From: Polynucleobacter necessarius
GTDB lineage: Bacteria; Pseudomonadota; Gammaproteobacteria; Burkholderiales; Burkholderiaceae
Assembly (NCBI RefSeq): GCF_900095215.1
Contig: NZ_LT606949.1
Coordinates: 62,001-126,000, forward strand
Length of the DNA: 64,000 bases
Direction of reading: 5' to 3'
The notes beneath the pieces are model-generated. The model made no database searches. It saw nothing but the letters and a program-made list of their open reading frames with translations, and was not told where the DNA came from. Shown piece after piece: positions 47,983 to 58,046 of the stretch. Positions within the stretch are counted from its first letter, which is position 1, and each line of letters starts with the position of its first letter. The translations under genes were made by a program, and so were the position numbers.

Positions 47983-48988
47983 GGTAGGTGCTAATTTGAG
48001 CTCTTTTGGTGATCGCGTTAAGTCTAGCTTGGCCGAATTAGACATGAAGTCTTTGGGACGTGTTGGGGTATTACTAGGCGGTAAATCGGGCGAGAGAGAA
48101 ATTTCTCTGATGTCGGGTAATGGCGTTTTAGAGGCTCTCCGCTCCAAAGGTATCGATGCTCATGCCTTTGATACAGGCTTGCGTTGTCCGACTGAGTTAG
48201 CTAACGAAAATTTTGACCGTATCTTTATCTCTCTGCATGGTCGCTTTGGTGAGGATGGAACTATTCAAGGTCTTCTGGAGTTGCTAGGTCTACCTTACAC
48301 CGGTAGTGGCGTATTGGCCTCAGCTTTGGCAATCGACAAAATTGTCACTAAGCAAGTTTGGATTAGTAATGGACTCGCTACTCCTGAACATGAGGAGTTG
48401 ACAGCCGATAGCGACTGGAATGCGGTTGTAAATCATCTAGGCTTGCCTCTCATTGTGAAGCCTGCGAACGAAGGTTCTTCTTTGGGTCTGACTAAAGTTC
48501 AGTCGGTTGAAGAATTGCCTGCGGCATACAAACTTGCTGCTGGATTAGATAAAAAGGTCATCGCAGAGATTTGCATCATTGGGGATGAATTAACTTGTCC
48601 ATTGGTTGGACAAGGGAAAACTGCCGAGGCTTTGCCGGTAATTAAAATTATTCCGCCGCAAGCAAATTACGATTTTCACAACAAGTATTTCTCTGATGAG
48701 ACTCAGTATTTATGTCCAACAGGACTTGCTCCCGAGGTAAATGCTGCCGTTCAAGAATTAGCCTTGGCAGCGTATACAGCCTTGGGTTGCCGTACATGGG
48801 GTCGTGCCGATGTGATGCTTGATCAGAAGACTGGGAAACCTTATTTGCTGGAAATGAATACTTCTCCTGGCATGACTTCCCATTCTTTAGTGCCAATGGC
48901 TGCAAAAGCGGCTGGTATTGAGTATGCGGACTTGGTGCTTTGGTTGTTGAGCCAAGCGCTAGAGCAAAAAGAAGGTCTTCCTGCATGA
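47975..48988 (+). CDS. ddlB: D-alanine--D-alanine ligase
   Basis: ATP-grasp enzyme producing D-Ala-D-Ala. 337 aa. Core starts at [20 protein letters not shown] (residue ~30), so an N-terminal extension of ~28 residues is predicted; an ATG at 48044 ([13 protein letters not shown]) may be the real start. [52 protein letters not shown]. Overlaps ftsQ (ATGA). Intact. Confidence 0.94.
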   Translation: MSKVGANLSSFGDRVKSSLAELDMKSLGRVGVLLGGKSGEREISLMSGNGVLEALRSKGIDAHAFDTGLRCPTELANENFDRIFISLHGRFGEDGTIQGLLELLGLPYTGSGVLASALAIDKIVTKQVWISNGLATPEHEELTADSDWNAVVNHLGLPLIVKPANEGSSLGLTKVQSVEELPAAYKLAAGLDKKVIAEICIIGDELTCPLVGQGKTAEALPVIKIIPPQANYDFHNKYFSDETQYLCPTGLAPEVNAAVQELALAAYTALGCRTWGRADVMLDQKTGKPYLLEMNTSPGMTSHSLVPMAAKAAGIEYADLVLWLLSQALEQKEGLPA

Positions 48989-49842
48989 GTAACTTCATAG
49001 ACCGCTTCGGTGAAATTTTCTCTATGTTAATGACTCCACTTCGGAATCATTCTGGCCGTATGGAGAAGTTGAGTCGGTTCTTGATGCGTTGTTTCGTGGT
49101 GATATTAGTAATTGGTATTTTGGTCTGGTTGAGTCAGCGCCCAGTATTTGCTTTAAAGCAAATTCAAATTGAGCCAGTTGCCGGACAAACGCTGAAGCAT
49201 ATTAATAAACCCATTGTGAAACAGCAGGTCCTTGAAACGGTGCAGGGCAATTTTTTTAGCGTGCGTTTAGAGGATGTGAAACGTGGCTTTGAGAGCATGC
49301 CCTGGGTAAGACATGTAAATGTTCGCCGCGTTTGGCCAAATGGGTTGGTAGTGAGTATTGAAGAGCAGAAGCCTTTTGGCACTTGGGGTGGGGTGGATAG
49401 TCACACTCTGATGAATACCCATGGGGAGCTTTTCGCAGGATGCGTTTCTGAGGTAGGTGACGATATTCATTTAGTGGATTTCTCCGGTCCTGCGGATGCT
49501 GGCAAAGAGGTGATGAGTCTTTATGAAAAAGCCAACAATTGGTTTAAGCCGTGGGGTGCTGAAGTAACTAGCCTTGTCTTGACGGAGCGCTATGCATGGC
49601 ACGTCAGACTTTCCAACGGTATGAAGGTGGAATTTGGGCGTGATGAAGAAAGCTCCAATAAAAATTTGATTGAAGAGCGCGTTGCTCGTTTATTGAAATA
49701 TTGGCCGCAAGTGCAAGAGAAATGGGCAAATCGAATTGATGCGGTTGATTTGCGATATGCAAATGGGTTTGCGGTTCATCTTGCCTCTGCAAGTGTGAAA
49801 AAGAATGAAGTAGATAGTAAAAAAAGCGTGCTGAAGCAATGA
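48985..49842 (+). CDS. ftsQ: Cell division protein FtsQ
   Basis: Bitopic divisome protein linking FtsBL to the ring. 285 aa from ATG 48985 ([16 protein letters not shown]), overlapping the ddl stop. Cytoplasmic ~1-37, TM ~38-55 ([20 protein letters not shown]), POTRA domain ([19 protein letters not shown] .. [27 protein letters not shown] in pieces), FtsQ/DivIB beta domain to the end. Intact. Confidence 0.94.
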   Translation: MSNFIDRFGEIFSMLMTPLRNHSGRMEKLSRFLMRCFVVILVIGILVWLSQRPVFALKQIQIEPVAGQTLKHINKPIVKQQVLETVQGNFFSVRLEDVKRGFESMPWVRHVNVRRVWPNGLVVSIEEQKPFGTWGGVDSHTLMNTHGELFAGCVSEVGDDIHLVDFSGPADAGKEVMSLYEKANNWFKPWGAEVTSLVLTERYAWHVRLSNGMKVEFGRDEESSNKNLIEERVARLLKYWPQVQEKWANRIDAVDLRYANGFAVHLASASVKKNEVDSKKSVLKQ

Positions 49843-49851
49843 GGAATGGTA

Positions 49852-51120
49852 ATGAGTAAAGACAATCGCGATATTTTGGTTGGTTTGGATATTGGAACTT
49901 CCAAGGTGGTTGCCTTGGTTGCTGAATTAGCTCCCGATGGTCAATTTAACGTTGTTGGCGTTGGTCAAACTGCGTCCAAGGGTTTGAAGAAGGGCGTTGT
50001 AGTCAATATTGAGGCTACCGTTCAATCGATTCAAAAGGCGCTTGAAGAGGCTGAGGTAATGGCCGATCGCCAGATTGTCCAAGTGTTTACTGGGATTGCT
50101 GGTAATCATATTGTGAGTTTTAACTCAAGCGGCATGGTTGCTATACGCGATAAAGAGGTTAGTGCCGGAGATGTGGAGCGTGTTTTAGAAACCACTAAGG
50201 CAATCAATATTCCAACAGATCAGCAGATTTTGCACATCCTAGTTCAAGAATTCATTATTGATGGACAGGAAGATGTGCGCGAGCCAATCGGTATGAGTGG
50301 CTTGCGCCTAGAAGTGAAGGTGCATATTGTTACTGGCGCTGTCAGTGCCGCGCAAAATATTGTGAAGTGCGTACGCCGTTGCGGGCTGGAAGTAAACGAT
50401 CTTATTTTGCAACCTTTGGCCTCAGGTTTGGCAGTGCTAACCGAAGATGAGAAAGAGCTTGGTGTCGTATTGGTGGATATTGGTGGCGGCACTACTGATA
50501 TAGCAATTTATTGCCAAGGTTCTATTCGTCACACCGTAGTAATTCCAATCGCAGGCGATCAAATTACAAATGACATTGCGATGGCATTACGCACGCCAAC
50601 AATCGATGCTGAAGATTTAAAGATTGCACATGGTATTGCGCGTCAAGAAATGGCTGATCCTACTGCAATGATTGATGTGCCTGGTGTAGGTGATCGTGAG
50701 CCTCGCCCAATGTCTAAGCAAGCATTGGCCGCAGTAATCGAACCTCGTGTTGAAGAGTTATTTACGCTCGTGCGAGGCGTGGTGCGTGATTCTGGTTATG
50801 AGGATATGGTTTCTTCGGGAATTGTTTTGACGGGTGGCACTGCGCTTATGCCTGGCATGGTGGAGTTGGCCGAACAAGTCTTCTTAAGGCCGGCCCGTAT
50901 TGGTACACCTGAATACCGTGGCCATTTGCATGAAGTGTTACGTAGCCCCAGATATGCCACCAGCATTGGTTTGTTAATGGAAGGCCAGGCGCAGTTATTG
51001 CGTGGTCGTCGAGTTTCTCAGTCAGGCGCGTTACAAGCTGTTATCTCGCGCATGAAAGAATGGTTCGCAGGAAATTTTAAGTTTTTTCGTCGTCGTCAAT
51101 GTAGTACGTTTTTTACCTAG
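49852..51120 (+). CDS. ftsA: Cell division protein FtsA
   Basis: Actin-like ATPase that anchors FtsZ to the membrane. ~422 aa from ATG 49852 (MSKDNRDILVGLDIGTSKV), placed 7 bp after GAGG; ATG 49846 two codons earlier is the alternative. LVDIGGGTTDIAIY (phosphate 2), GIVLTGGTALMPGMVELAE (adenosine), 1C subdomain inserted at ~90-165, C-terminal amphipathic helix SRMKEWFAGNFKFFRRR as membrane anchor. Intact. Confidence 0.96.
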   Translation: MSKDNRDILVGLDIGTSKVVALVAELAPDGQFNVVGVGQTASKGLKKGVVVNIEATVQSIQKALEEAEVMADRQIVQVFTGIAGNHIVSFNSSGMVAIRDKEVSAGDVERVLETTKAINIPTDQQILHILVQEFIIDGQEDVREPIGMSGLRLEVKVHIVTGAVSAAQNIVKCVRRCGLEVNDLILQPLASGLAVLTEDEKELGVVLVDIGGGTTDIAIYCQGSIRHTVVIPIAGDQITNDIAMALRTPTIDAEDLKIAHGIARQEMADPTAMIDVPGVGDREPRPMSKQALAAVIEPRVEELFTLVRGVVRDSGYEDMVSSGIVLTGGTALMPGMVELAEQVFLRPARIGTPEYRGHLHEVLRSPRYATSIGLLMEGQAQLLRGRRVSQSGALQAVISRMKEWFAGNFKFFRRRQCSTFFT

Positions 51121-51128
51121 GAGGGTAT

Positions 51129-52469
51129 ATGGCATTTGAAATGTTAGATCAAGAAACAGCTGGCAAAACCATTATTAAAGTGGTTGGAGTCGGTGGCGCC
51201 GGTGGTAATGCTGTCCAGCACATGATCCGTCGTGGTGTTAACGGCGTAGAGTTTATTTGCATGAACACCGATGCTGGCGCGTTACAGCGTTCTGAGGCAT
51301 CTGTGAATTTGCAACTGGGCTCTAGCGGATTAGGTGCGGGCGCTAAACCAGAAATCGGCGCAGCTTCTGCTGAAGAAGCGCGTGCACGTATTGCGGATAC
51401 ATTGCAAGGTGCGCATATGGTATTCATCACTGCGGGTATGGGTGGCGGCACTGGAACTGGTGCGGCTCCCATCGTGGCTCAAGTGGCTAAGGAAATGGGC
51501 ATTTTGACTGTTGGCGTAATCAGCAAGCCATTTGACTTCGAGGGTGTGAAGCGCTTGAAGGTTGCTGAAAATGGTGCGGCAGAGCTCGAGTCTTATGTGG
51601 ATTCATTGATTGTGGTTCTCAATGAAAAACTCTTTGAGGTAATGGGTGAAGACGCTGAGTTCGATAAGGCATTTGCTTGTGCTGATGACGTATTGCACAA
51701 CGCTGTTTCTGGTATTGCAGAAATCATTAACGTTCAAGGTTTGATTAACGTCGATTTTGAAGACGTGAAGACAGTCATGGGGGAGCAAGGTAAAGCGATG
51801 ATGGGAACAGCAACAGTTTCCGGCATGGATCGCGCACGCTTGGCTGCCGAAGCTGCAGTTGCATCTCCATTGCTCGAAGGTGTTGATCTCTCTGGTGCAC
51901 GTGGAGTGTTGGTAAATATTACTGCTAGCCGTTCACTGAAGTTATCTGAGACTCGTGAAGTAATGGCTGCGATTCGTGGCTATGCTGCGGATGATGCAAC
52001 CGTGATTTTCGGTACTGTATATGACGAGAGCTTAGGCGATGCCTTGCGTGTGACTGTTGTTGCTACTGGTTTGAATAATCCCCAAGCTCGTAAAAACAAC
52101 CAGCCTGAAGTAGTTTGGAGACAAGCTACTGGTACGCATGATGCAATGCCAACAATGGCCGATCTCAATAGCTTTGCTCCTGATAGCCCATCAGCAGCTA
52201 TCAGTAAGGTGAGCTTAGATGCTGCTTTAAGTACTAGTGCAGGCATGACTTTAACTGGCACTGGTAGCGCTCCAGCAATGGCAGCTCAGCCAGCAAGCTC
52301 TGGTGTTGACTACAGTCAATATGATTTGCCGCGGGTTTTTCGTAGCTCTCGTGAAGCGACTCCTGCGCCTACATTAGGTTCGGATAGTTCTCCGCAAGCT
52401 AAATCCATGTTGGATAAAGGGGCTGATTACTATGAAATCCCGGCCTTTTTGCGTAAGCAAGCAGATTAA
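51129..52469 (+). CDS. ftsZ: Cell division GTPase FtsZ
   Basis: Tubulin-like GTPase forming the Z ring. 446 aa. [16 protein letters not shown], tubulin signature [11 protein letters not shown]7 loop [17 protein letters not shown], disordered linker ~330-425, C-terminal FtsA/ZipA-binding peptide [14 protein letters not shown]. Strong RBS AGGAGGG 6 bp upstream of ATG. Last gene of dcw. Intact. Confidence 0.98.
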   Translation: MAFEMLDQETAGKTIIKVVGVGGAGGNAVQHMIRRGVNGVEFICMNTDAGALQRSEASVNLQLGSSGLGAGAKPEIGAASAEEARARIADTLQGAHMVFITAGMGGGTGTGAAPIVAQVAKEMGILTVGVISKPFDFEGVKRLKVAENGAAELESYVDSLIVVLNEKLFEVMGEDAEFDKAFACADDVLHNAVSGIAEIINVQGLINVDFEDVKTVMGEQGKAMMGTATVSGMDRARLAAEAAVASPLLEGVDLSGARGVLVNITASRSLKLSETREVMAAIRGYAADDATVIFGTVYDESLGDALRVTVVATGLNNPQARKNNQPEVVWRQATGTHDAMPTMADLNSFAPDSPSAAISKVSLDAALSTSAGMTLTGTGSAPAMAAQPASSGVDYSQYDLPRVFRSSREATPAPTLGSDSSPQAKSMLDKGADYYEIPAFLRKQAD

Positions 52470-52500
52470 TTAACTGCTTAATACAATAGGTAATTGCAGA

Positions 52501-52560
52501 ATGCCAGCGCCGCGCCCCTCCGGACGACGAATCCCGCGCTTTCGTTGGTATGCTTACTAA
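52501..52560 (+). CDS. Possible 19-codon arginine-rich small ORF
   Basis: ATG 52501 to TAA 52560 encodes MPAPRPSGRRIPRFRWYAY (five Arg, two Trp/Phe-type aromatics near the end). It lies in the 112-bp gap between ftsZ and the peroxiredoxin. Its bases are clearly more GC-rich than the AT-rich flanks (CCGCGCCCC, CCCGCGC), unusual for an intergenic spacer here. AGG occurs ~12 bp upstream. It could be a leader or regulatory peptide, a small protein, or a structured RNA element; no family recognised. Confidence 0.35.
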   Translation: MPAPRPSGRRIPRFRWYAY

Positions 52561-52581
52561 CAATTATTTATTGGAGACGTC

Positions 52582-53082
52582 ATGATTGCTGTTGGACAAA
52601 AATTACCGAACGCTACCCTTTACGAATTGTTTGATGAAGAGAGTGAAGGCTGCTCTTTAGGGCCAAATGCCTTTGAAGTTGAGAAGCTAGCGGCAGGAAA
52701 AAAGATTGTGCTTTTCGCATTGCCTGGTGCATTTACACCCACTTGTTCTGCTAAGCATGTGCCTGGCTATGTTGAGCACTACGATGCGATTAAGGCTAAA
52801 GGCGTTGATGAAATTTGGTGCGTTTCTGTAAATGATCCATTTGTGATGGGCGCATGGGGCCGCGATCAGAAGGCTGGTAAAAAGATTCGCATGCTAGGTG
52901 ATGGTAGCGCCGAGTTCACCAAAAAGCTCGGTTTTGGGTTGGATTTAACCGCTCGTGGTTTCGGTGTTCGTTCTGATCGTTACGCAATGATTATCGAAGA
53001 TGGCATTGTGAAGTCACTGGATCGCGAAGCTCCTGGCAAGTTCGAAGTGAGTGATGCGGCCTCTATTTTGAAAAAGCTGTAA
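52582..53082 (+). CDS. Peroxiredoxin (Prx5/AhpE-like, thiol peroxidase)
   Basis: Prx5-type peroxiredoxin reducing H2O2 and organic peroxides. 166 aa. Peroxidatic cysteine in PGAFTPTCSAKHVPGY; WCVSVNDPFVMGAWG; C-terminal extension ends ..ASILKKL. RBS GGAG upstream. The position between ftsZ and lpxC is frequent in Burkholderiales. Intact; retained antioxidant defence fits an aerobic bc1-based respirer. Confidence 0.93.
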   Translation: MIAVGQKLPNATLYELFDEESEGCSLGPNAFEVEKLAAGKKIVLFALPGAFTPTCSAKHVPGYVEHYDAIKAKGVDEIWCVSVNDPFVMGAWGRDQKAGKKIRMLGDGSAEFTKKLGFGLDLTARGFGVRSDRYAMIIEDGIVKSLDREAPGKFEVSDAASILKKL

Positions 53083-53133
53083 TTCGAATGTATTTAATAA
53101 CCCATATCCCCTGAATTTAGATATCTCAATATG

Positions 53134-54045
53134 ATGAAGCAACGCACTATCGCTACTCCGGTCAAGACCGTGGGGATTGGCTTGCATTCTGGGCGCAAGG
53201 TCACGATTGCAATTAAGCCTGCGCCAATCAATTCAGGGGTTCAGTTTGTTAGGGTGGATACGCCTGAGCAGGCTATTGTTCCCGCAACTGCTCTAGCGGT
53301 ATGCGACACCAGACTGGCTTCCGTGATTCAGAAAGACGGCGTACGTGTTTCCACGGTAGAGCATTTGTTATCGGCTTGTGCTGGTCTAGGTCTCGATAAT
53401 TTATTGATTGAATTGGATGGGGAAGAAGTGCCCATCATGGATGGCAGTGCTGCTTCATTTTTATTTCTAATTGAATCAGCAGGCATCGCCGAACAAGAAG
53501 CGCCACGACAATTTCTGGTAATTAAAAAACCAGTAGAGGTTCGTGAGGGCGATAAGCTTGCGCGTTTAGAGCCATTATTTGGATTTAAATTGGATTTCAC
53601 GATTGACTTTAAGCATCCGGCGGTAGATAAAACAGGCCAGCGTTTTGTAGTCGATTTTGCAGAACATGCTTATCGCAGTGCGATTGGGCGCGCACGTACT
53701 TTTGGATTCGCTCATGAAGTTGAAGCGTTGCGCGAAATGGGTTTAGCGCGCGGCGGCAGTTTAGATAACGTAATTGTTTTGGATGAACACCGCATTTTGA
53801 ATAACGAAGAACTTCGTTATGAAGATGAATTTGTGCGTCACAAGATCTTGGATGCGATTGGTGATCTCTATCTCATCGGGCATCCTATTGTGGGTGCTTA
53901 CGTTGCCGAGAAGTCGGGTCATGCTCTGAATAACGCGCTTTTGCGTAAATTATTGGAAGACCAGAGTTCTTATGAAATCAGCACTTTTGCTGAAAATAAA
54001 GCTCCGGGAGCTTACTCTCACGAAAGTCAGCCCCTCTTTTTCTAA
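53134..54045 (+). CDS. lpxC: UDP-3-O-acyl-N-acetylglucosamine deacetylase
   Basis: Zn-dependent committed step of lipid A synthesis. ~303 aa (ATG 53131 or 53134; the second starts [20 protein letters not shown]). Zinc ligands in [13 protein letters not shown] and [29 protein letters not shown]; general-acid [18 protein letters not shown]. Convergent with the DUF721 gene. Intact; outer-membrane LPS synthesis is kept. Confidence 0.96.
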   Translation: MKQRTIATPVKTVGIGLHSGRKVTIAIKPAPINSGVQFVRVDTPEQAIVPATALAVCDTRLASVIQKDGVRVSTVEHLLSACAGLGLDNLLIELDGEEVPIMDGSAASFLFLIESAGIAEQEAPRQFLVIKKPVEVREGDKLARLEPLFGFKLDFTIDFKHPAVDKTGQRFVVDFAEHAYRSAIGRARTFGFAHEVEALREMGLARGGSLDNVIVLDEHRILNNEELRYEDEFVRHKILDAIGDLYLIGHPIVGAYVAEKSGHALNNALLRKLLEDQSSYEISTFAENKAPGAYSHESQPLFF

Positions 54046-54066
54046 AGAGATACGGACTACTGTTGG

Positions 54067-54564
54067 TTACTTTGGCTTGTTTTTGAGTAGCTTCTCAATA
54101 GAGGAGCGTAAGCCCGAGTCTGGCCCTAATTTTTCTAAAAGAGACTCCCAGGACTTTTTCGCCACATCATTTAGTCCCGTGGGCTTTTCGCGTTGATCTA
54201 GGCGCGGCTTCACTTCCCACGCGGGTGGGGCGGGTTTTACCCGCACTTTCACTGCGCTACACTGCAGGCCATATTTCCATAACTCATTGATTAGGCTGGG
54301 TAAAATTTGCTGTAGGCGGCTGGCAATACTAGCGCTACTGACTAGTAAAACAAGCTCATTTTGCGAGCCAGAGCGCCATCCAGTCTCAATTTTCGAACTC
54401 AGATGCTCTAAATCAAGATTTGCGAGTGCCAAGTTAATGCTTGTCTTGAGTTTGGCTAGATCCTCGGTTTTGGCCAAAATACCCCCTAGACCATGGGACT
54501 CTCGTAGGTAATCCATCCAGTCGTGTGCTGTGTGCTTGCGGGATGATTTTGGGGTAAGGTTCAT
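54067..54564 (-). CDS. DUF721 (DciA-like) protein
   Basis: 165 aa. DUF721 proteins include DciA, which helps load or operate DnaB helicase in bacteria lacking DnaC. The KH-like core is visible at ~45-112 (ALANLDLEHLSSKIE, NELVLLVSSASIASRLQQILPSLINEL, in pieces), followed by V-K-V-R-V-K-P-A and a basic Pro-rich tail. Genomic position lpxC-DUF721-secA is conserved in many beta/gammaproteobacteria. Divergent from secA. Function by family only. Intact. Confidence 0.75.
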   Translation of the reverse strand: MNLTPKSSRKHTAHDWMDYLRESHGLGGILAKTEDLAKLKTSINLALANLDLEHLSSKIETGWRSGSQNELVLLVSSASIASRLQQILPSLINELWKYGLQCSAVKVRVKPAPPAWEVKPRLDQREKPTGLNDVAKKSWESLLEKLGPDSGLRSSIEKLLKNKPK

Positions 54565-54575
54565 AAAACATGGGG

Positions 54576-54604
54576 TTGCGGGTGATAAACTGAATGACTT
54601 AATT
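54576..54604 (+). promoter_or_regulatory. Candidate secA promoter
   Basis: TTGCGG (54576-54581), 17-bp spacer, TTAATT (54599-54604); 14 bp upstream of the secA ATG, implying a very short leader. No secM-like arrest gene is present. Confidence 0.4.
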
Positions 54605-54618
54605 TTCTTCGATATCCC

Positions 54619-57384
54619 ATGGTAATCGGTCTTCTTAAAACCCTGGTCGGCAGCCGTAACGACCGCCTCTTAAAACAGTATCGCACAGTCGTTGCCAAGG
54701 TCGGCGCTTTTGAGGCGTCCCTGCAATCTTTGGATGATGCTGCGCTTACGGCTAAAACTGCGGAATTTAAGTCCCGTCTGGCTGCTGGAGAGTCGTTAGA
54801 CGATATCGCAGCCGAAGCTTTTGCGGTCGTGCGTGAGGCAAGTGTGCGCGTCATGAAGATGCGTCATTTTGATGCCCAAATTCTGGGTGGCTTGGCTTTA
54901 CATCAAGGCAAGATTGCTGAGATGGGTACTGGCGAAGGAAAGACCCTTACCGCTACTCTCCCAGTCTATTTAAATGCGTTGACTGGTAAAGGTGTCCATG
55001 TTGTAACGGTCAATGACTATTTGGCGCAACGCGATGCAGAGTGGATGTCTAAGTTGTACAACTTCTTAGGTATGAAGGTGGGTGTGAATTTATCCCAAAT
55101 GGATCACACCACCAAGCAAGAAGCCTACACGGCGGATATTACCTACGGCACGAATAACGAATTTGGTTTTGATTATTTGCGCGACAACATGGTTCAGGAT
55201 TTGAATCAGCGAGTTCAGCGCGGATTAGCTTACGCGATTGTTGACGAAGTCGACTCTATTTTGATTGATGAGGCTCGCACTCCATTAATCATCTCTGGAC
55301 AGGCCGAAGACCACACTGATCTCTATATCAAAATTAATGCGCTGCCATCCCATTTGGAACGCCAGATTGGTGAAGAAAAAGTGGATGGCACTGGTGTTGA
55401 GAAGCCGGGTGACTATTGGGTAGATGAGAAGTCTCAGCAGGTTTACTTAACAGAGCAAGGTCACGATAAAGCCGAGGCTGTATTGGTGCAGCTAGGCGCG
55501 CTCAATGATGGCGATTCTTTATACGCGCCACAAAATATTACTTTGATGCACCACGTGTACGCCGCTCTGCGCGCACATTCTTTGTATCACCGTGATCAAC
55601 ATTACGTTGTTCAGAATGGCGAAGTGATCATCGTAGATGAATTCACTGGCCGTTTGATGCAAGGTCGTCGTTGGTCTGATGGATTGCATCAGGCCGTGGA
55701 AGCTAAGGAAGGTGTGCAGATTCAGAATGAGAATCAAACCTTAGCTACGATCACATTCCAAAATTATTTCCGCATATACGGCAAGTTGGCCGGCATGACG
55801 GGTACTGCCGATACTGAGGCGTATGAATTTAAGGAAATTTACAACTTAGAAACTGTTGTGATTCCTCCAAACCGTATGAGCCAAAGAAAAGACAAACAAG
55901 ATCAAATCTACAAGTCTTCTCGTGAGCGTTATGACGCGGTCATTAAAGATATTCAAGATTGCTATGAACGTGGTCAGCCAGTATTGGTGGGTACCACTTC
56001 AATTGAGAACTCAGAGTTGATTGCGAATTTATTGGATCAGCGTAAATTACCGCATCAAGTCTTGAACGCTAAGCAGCATGCGCGTGAAGCAGAAATTATT
56101 GCTCAAGCAGGCCGTCCAAAGATGATCACCATCGCTACTAATATGGCGGGTCGTGGTACTGACATTATTTTGGGCGGTAATGTGGGCAAGCAGTCTGCAT
56201 TGATTGAGCTTGATGACGCACTGTCCGATCCTGAAAAAGCGGCCAAGATTAAGCAATTGCAAGATGAGTGGCAGGGTATTCATGATCAAGTTCTGGCATC
56301 AGGTGGCTTGCATATTATTGGTACCGAGCGCCATGAAAGCCGTCGTATTGACAATCAGTTGAGAGGTCGTTCGGGTCGTCAAGGTGATCCTGGATCTTCT
56401 CGTTTCTATCTTTCATTGGATGATCCGCTCTTACGTATTTTTGCTGGTGATCGTCTGCGCGCCGTTATGGAGCGCCTCAAGATGCCAGATGGAGAGCTGA
56501 TTGAGGCAGGCATGGTGACTCGTTCGATTGAGTCTGCGCAGCGCAAAGTAGAGGGACGTAACTTTGATATTCGCAAGCAATTGCTAGAGTATGACAACGT
56601 CGCGAATGATCAGCGTAAAGAAACTTATCGTCTCCGCAACGAAGTTCTTGAAAGTGGCGATATTGGTGAATTAATCGCTAACTTACGTGAAGATGTATTA
56701 CGTTCCGTTTGCTCAGTGTATGTTCCGCTTGAGTCTATGGAAGAGCAGTGGGATCTTACTGGGCTCGAGAATGTTTTAGCTAGCGAGTGGGGTCTCTCAG
56801 TTGATCTGAAAGCTTGGGTTGAGGGCGCAGATACTGTAGATGATGCTGAGATAGTTAATCGAGTCTTGCGGGCTGCCAAAGAAGCTTACGATGCAAAAGT
56901 AGATCTCTCTGGTCGCGAATCCTTTGCTAGCTTTGAGCGCTCAGTTCTTCTATATAGCCTAGATAGCCATTGGCGCGAGCATTTGGCTGCCTTAGATCAT
57001 TTGCGCCAAGGCATTCATTTGCGTGGTTACGCCCAAAAAGATCCAAAACAAGAATATCGTCGCGAAGCATTTGAGCTATATGGCGAATTGCTCAACGTTA
57101 TTAAGAATGATGTTGTCAAAAGCATCATGACTGTTCAGATTCGTAGTGCCAGTGAGCTAGACCAGGCTTCTGAATCTATGAATGATGATTTAGCTAAGCT
57201 TTCTGATATTCAGTATCAACACGCTGATCCAGAGAGAGAGGTAGCGGGTTCAACGGGGGATCGCGGCGCTCCAATTGATATTCAGCCAGTCCCGCTTCGC
57301 ACCGGACCCAAGGTAGGTCGAAACGATCCTTGCACCTGCGGTAGTTGGAAGAAGTATAAGAACTGCTGCGGCGCACTAGCCTAA
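54619..57384 (+). CDS. secA: Preprotein translocase ATPase SecA
   Basis: Motor ATPase of the Sec pathway. 921 aa. Walker [12 protein letters not shown], Walker B region [16 protein letters not shown], preprotein cross-linking domain, [33 protein letters not shown], helical wing/scaffold, and a zinc-binding SEC-C tail [17 protein letters not shown] (C-x-C-x8-C-C). Start GTG/ATG at 54619 gives [21 protein letters not shown]. Followed by a terminator. Intact. Confidence 0.97.
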   Translation: MVIGLLKTLVGSRNDRLLKQYRTVVAKVGAFEASLQSLDDAALTAKTAEFKSRLAAGESLDDIAAEAFAVVREASVRVMKMRHFDAQILGGLALHQGKIAEMGTGEGKTLTATLPVYLNALTGKGVHVVTVNDYLAQRDAEWMSKLYNFLGMKVGVNLSQMDHTTKQEAYTADITYGTNNEFGFDYLRDNMVQDLNQRVQRGLAYAIVDEVDSILIDEARTPLIISGQAEDHTDLYIKINALPSHLERQIGEEKVDGTGVEKPGDYWVDEKSQQVYLTEQGHDKAEAVLVQLGALNDGDSLYAPQNITLMHHVYAALRAHSLYHRDQHYVVQNGEVIIVDEFTGRLMQGRRWSDGLHQAVEAKEGVQIQNENQTLATITFQNYFRIYGKLAGMTGTADTEAYEFKEIYNLETVVIPPNRMSQRKDKQDQIYKSSRERYDAVIKDIQDCYERGQPVLVGTTSIENSELIANLLDQRKLPHQVLNAKQHAREAEIIAQAGRPKMITIATNMAGRGTDIILGGNVGKQSALIELDDALSDPEKAAKIKQLQDEWQGIHDQVLASGGLHIIGTERHESRRIDNQLRGRSGRQGDPGSSRFYLSLDDPLLRIFAGDRLRAVMERLKMPDGELIEAGMVTRSIESAQRKVEGRNFDIRKQLLEYDNVANDQRKETYRLRNEVLESGDIGELIANLREDVLRSVCSVYVPLESMEEQWDLTGLENVLASEWGLSVDLKAWVEGADTVDDAEIVNRVLRAAKEAYDAKVDLSGRESFASFERSVLLYSLDSHWREHLAALDHLRQGIHLRGYAQKDPKQEYRREAFELYGELLNVIKNDVVKSIMTVQIRSASELDQASESMNDDLAKLSDIQYQHADPEREVAGSTGDRGAPIDIQPVPLRTGPKVGRNDPCTCGSWKKYKNCCGALA

Positions 57385-57409
57385 ATTAGATTGTTTGTCG
57401 CATTCATCA

Positions 57410-57435
57410 CTGGGGGTCTTGTACCCCCATTTTTC
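57410..57435 (+). terminator. Terminator after secA
   Basis: TGGGGGT (57411-57417), 5-nt loop, ACCCCCA (57423-57429), then TTTTT. Clear intrinsic terminator separating secA from the aldehyde oxidoreductase cluster. Confidence 0.92.
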
Positions 57436-57468
57436 TTATGGCAGTAAACAATCGATTTCAGGGCTTTC

Positions 57469-57529
57469 CCTAGCTATCTAGGTATATCAATTTCGAAGAT
57501 TATGAGTCCTTATATGCAAAACATTGCAT
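57469..57529. promoter_or_regulatory. Two inverted repeats upstream of the AOR operon
   Basis: CCTAG-CTAT-CTAGG (57469-57482) and ATGCAA-AACA-TTGCAT (57514-57529) lie in the 166-bp gap between secA and the AOR ferredoxin gene. They are operator-like, but no regulator gene is adjacent. Inference only. Confidence 0.3.
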
Positions 57530-57550
57530 TTATTGGCAAAAGGAATCGAC

Positions 57551-58026
57551 ATGCAAAAGTCACTGCTCATCAACGCAGACAAATGTACTGGGTGTCTTCA
57601 ATGTGAGATGGCCTGTAGTTATGAGAACTACGGGGTTTTAATACCTCTAAATCGCGCATTAAGGTATTTGAATTTCATAAAACCGGCAAAAAGGTGCCAT
57701 ACACCTGCACCCAATGTGATGAAGCATGGTGCTTGCAAGCTTGCCCTGTTGACGCAATTCGAGTGGACTTGGTTACAGGCGCTAAAGTGGTTTCTGAAGA
57801 TACTTGTGTTGGGTGCAAGGTCTGTACGATTTCTTGCCCTTTTGGAACTATTAATTATGTTCAGAATACCGGTCAAGTACAAAAGTGCGACTTGTGTGGT
57901 GGCGATCCAGCATGCGCCACAGCATGTCCAACCGAGGCGATTACCTATGTGGATGCGGATTGGACTGGCTTAGACAGAATGCGTGAGTGGGCCGATAAGC
58001 TTGGCAACCAAGATAACGCTAACTAA
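57551..58026 (+). pseudogene. aorA: AOR-associated polyferredoxin subunit (AorA-like), frameshifted
   Basis: Small multi-[4Fe-4S] electron-transfer subunit paired with tungsten aldehyde:ferredoxin oxidoreductases in betaproteobacteria. ATG 57551 reads MQKSLLINADKCTGCLQCEMACSYENYG, quoted here only for its first Cys motif (C-x2-C-x2-C-x3-C style). A base appears missing in the TTTT run (57636-57639). One frame ends early, the other gives KVFEFHKTGKKVPYTCTQCDEAW and C-rich motifs VGCKVCTISCPFG and KCDLCGGDPACATACP to 58026. Combined length ~158 aa with four cluster motifs. First gene of the decayed cluster. Confidence 0.85.
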
Positions 58027-58046
58027 AAAAGTATAGGAAAAATATC

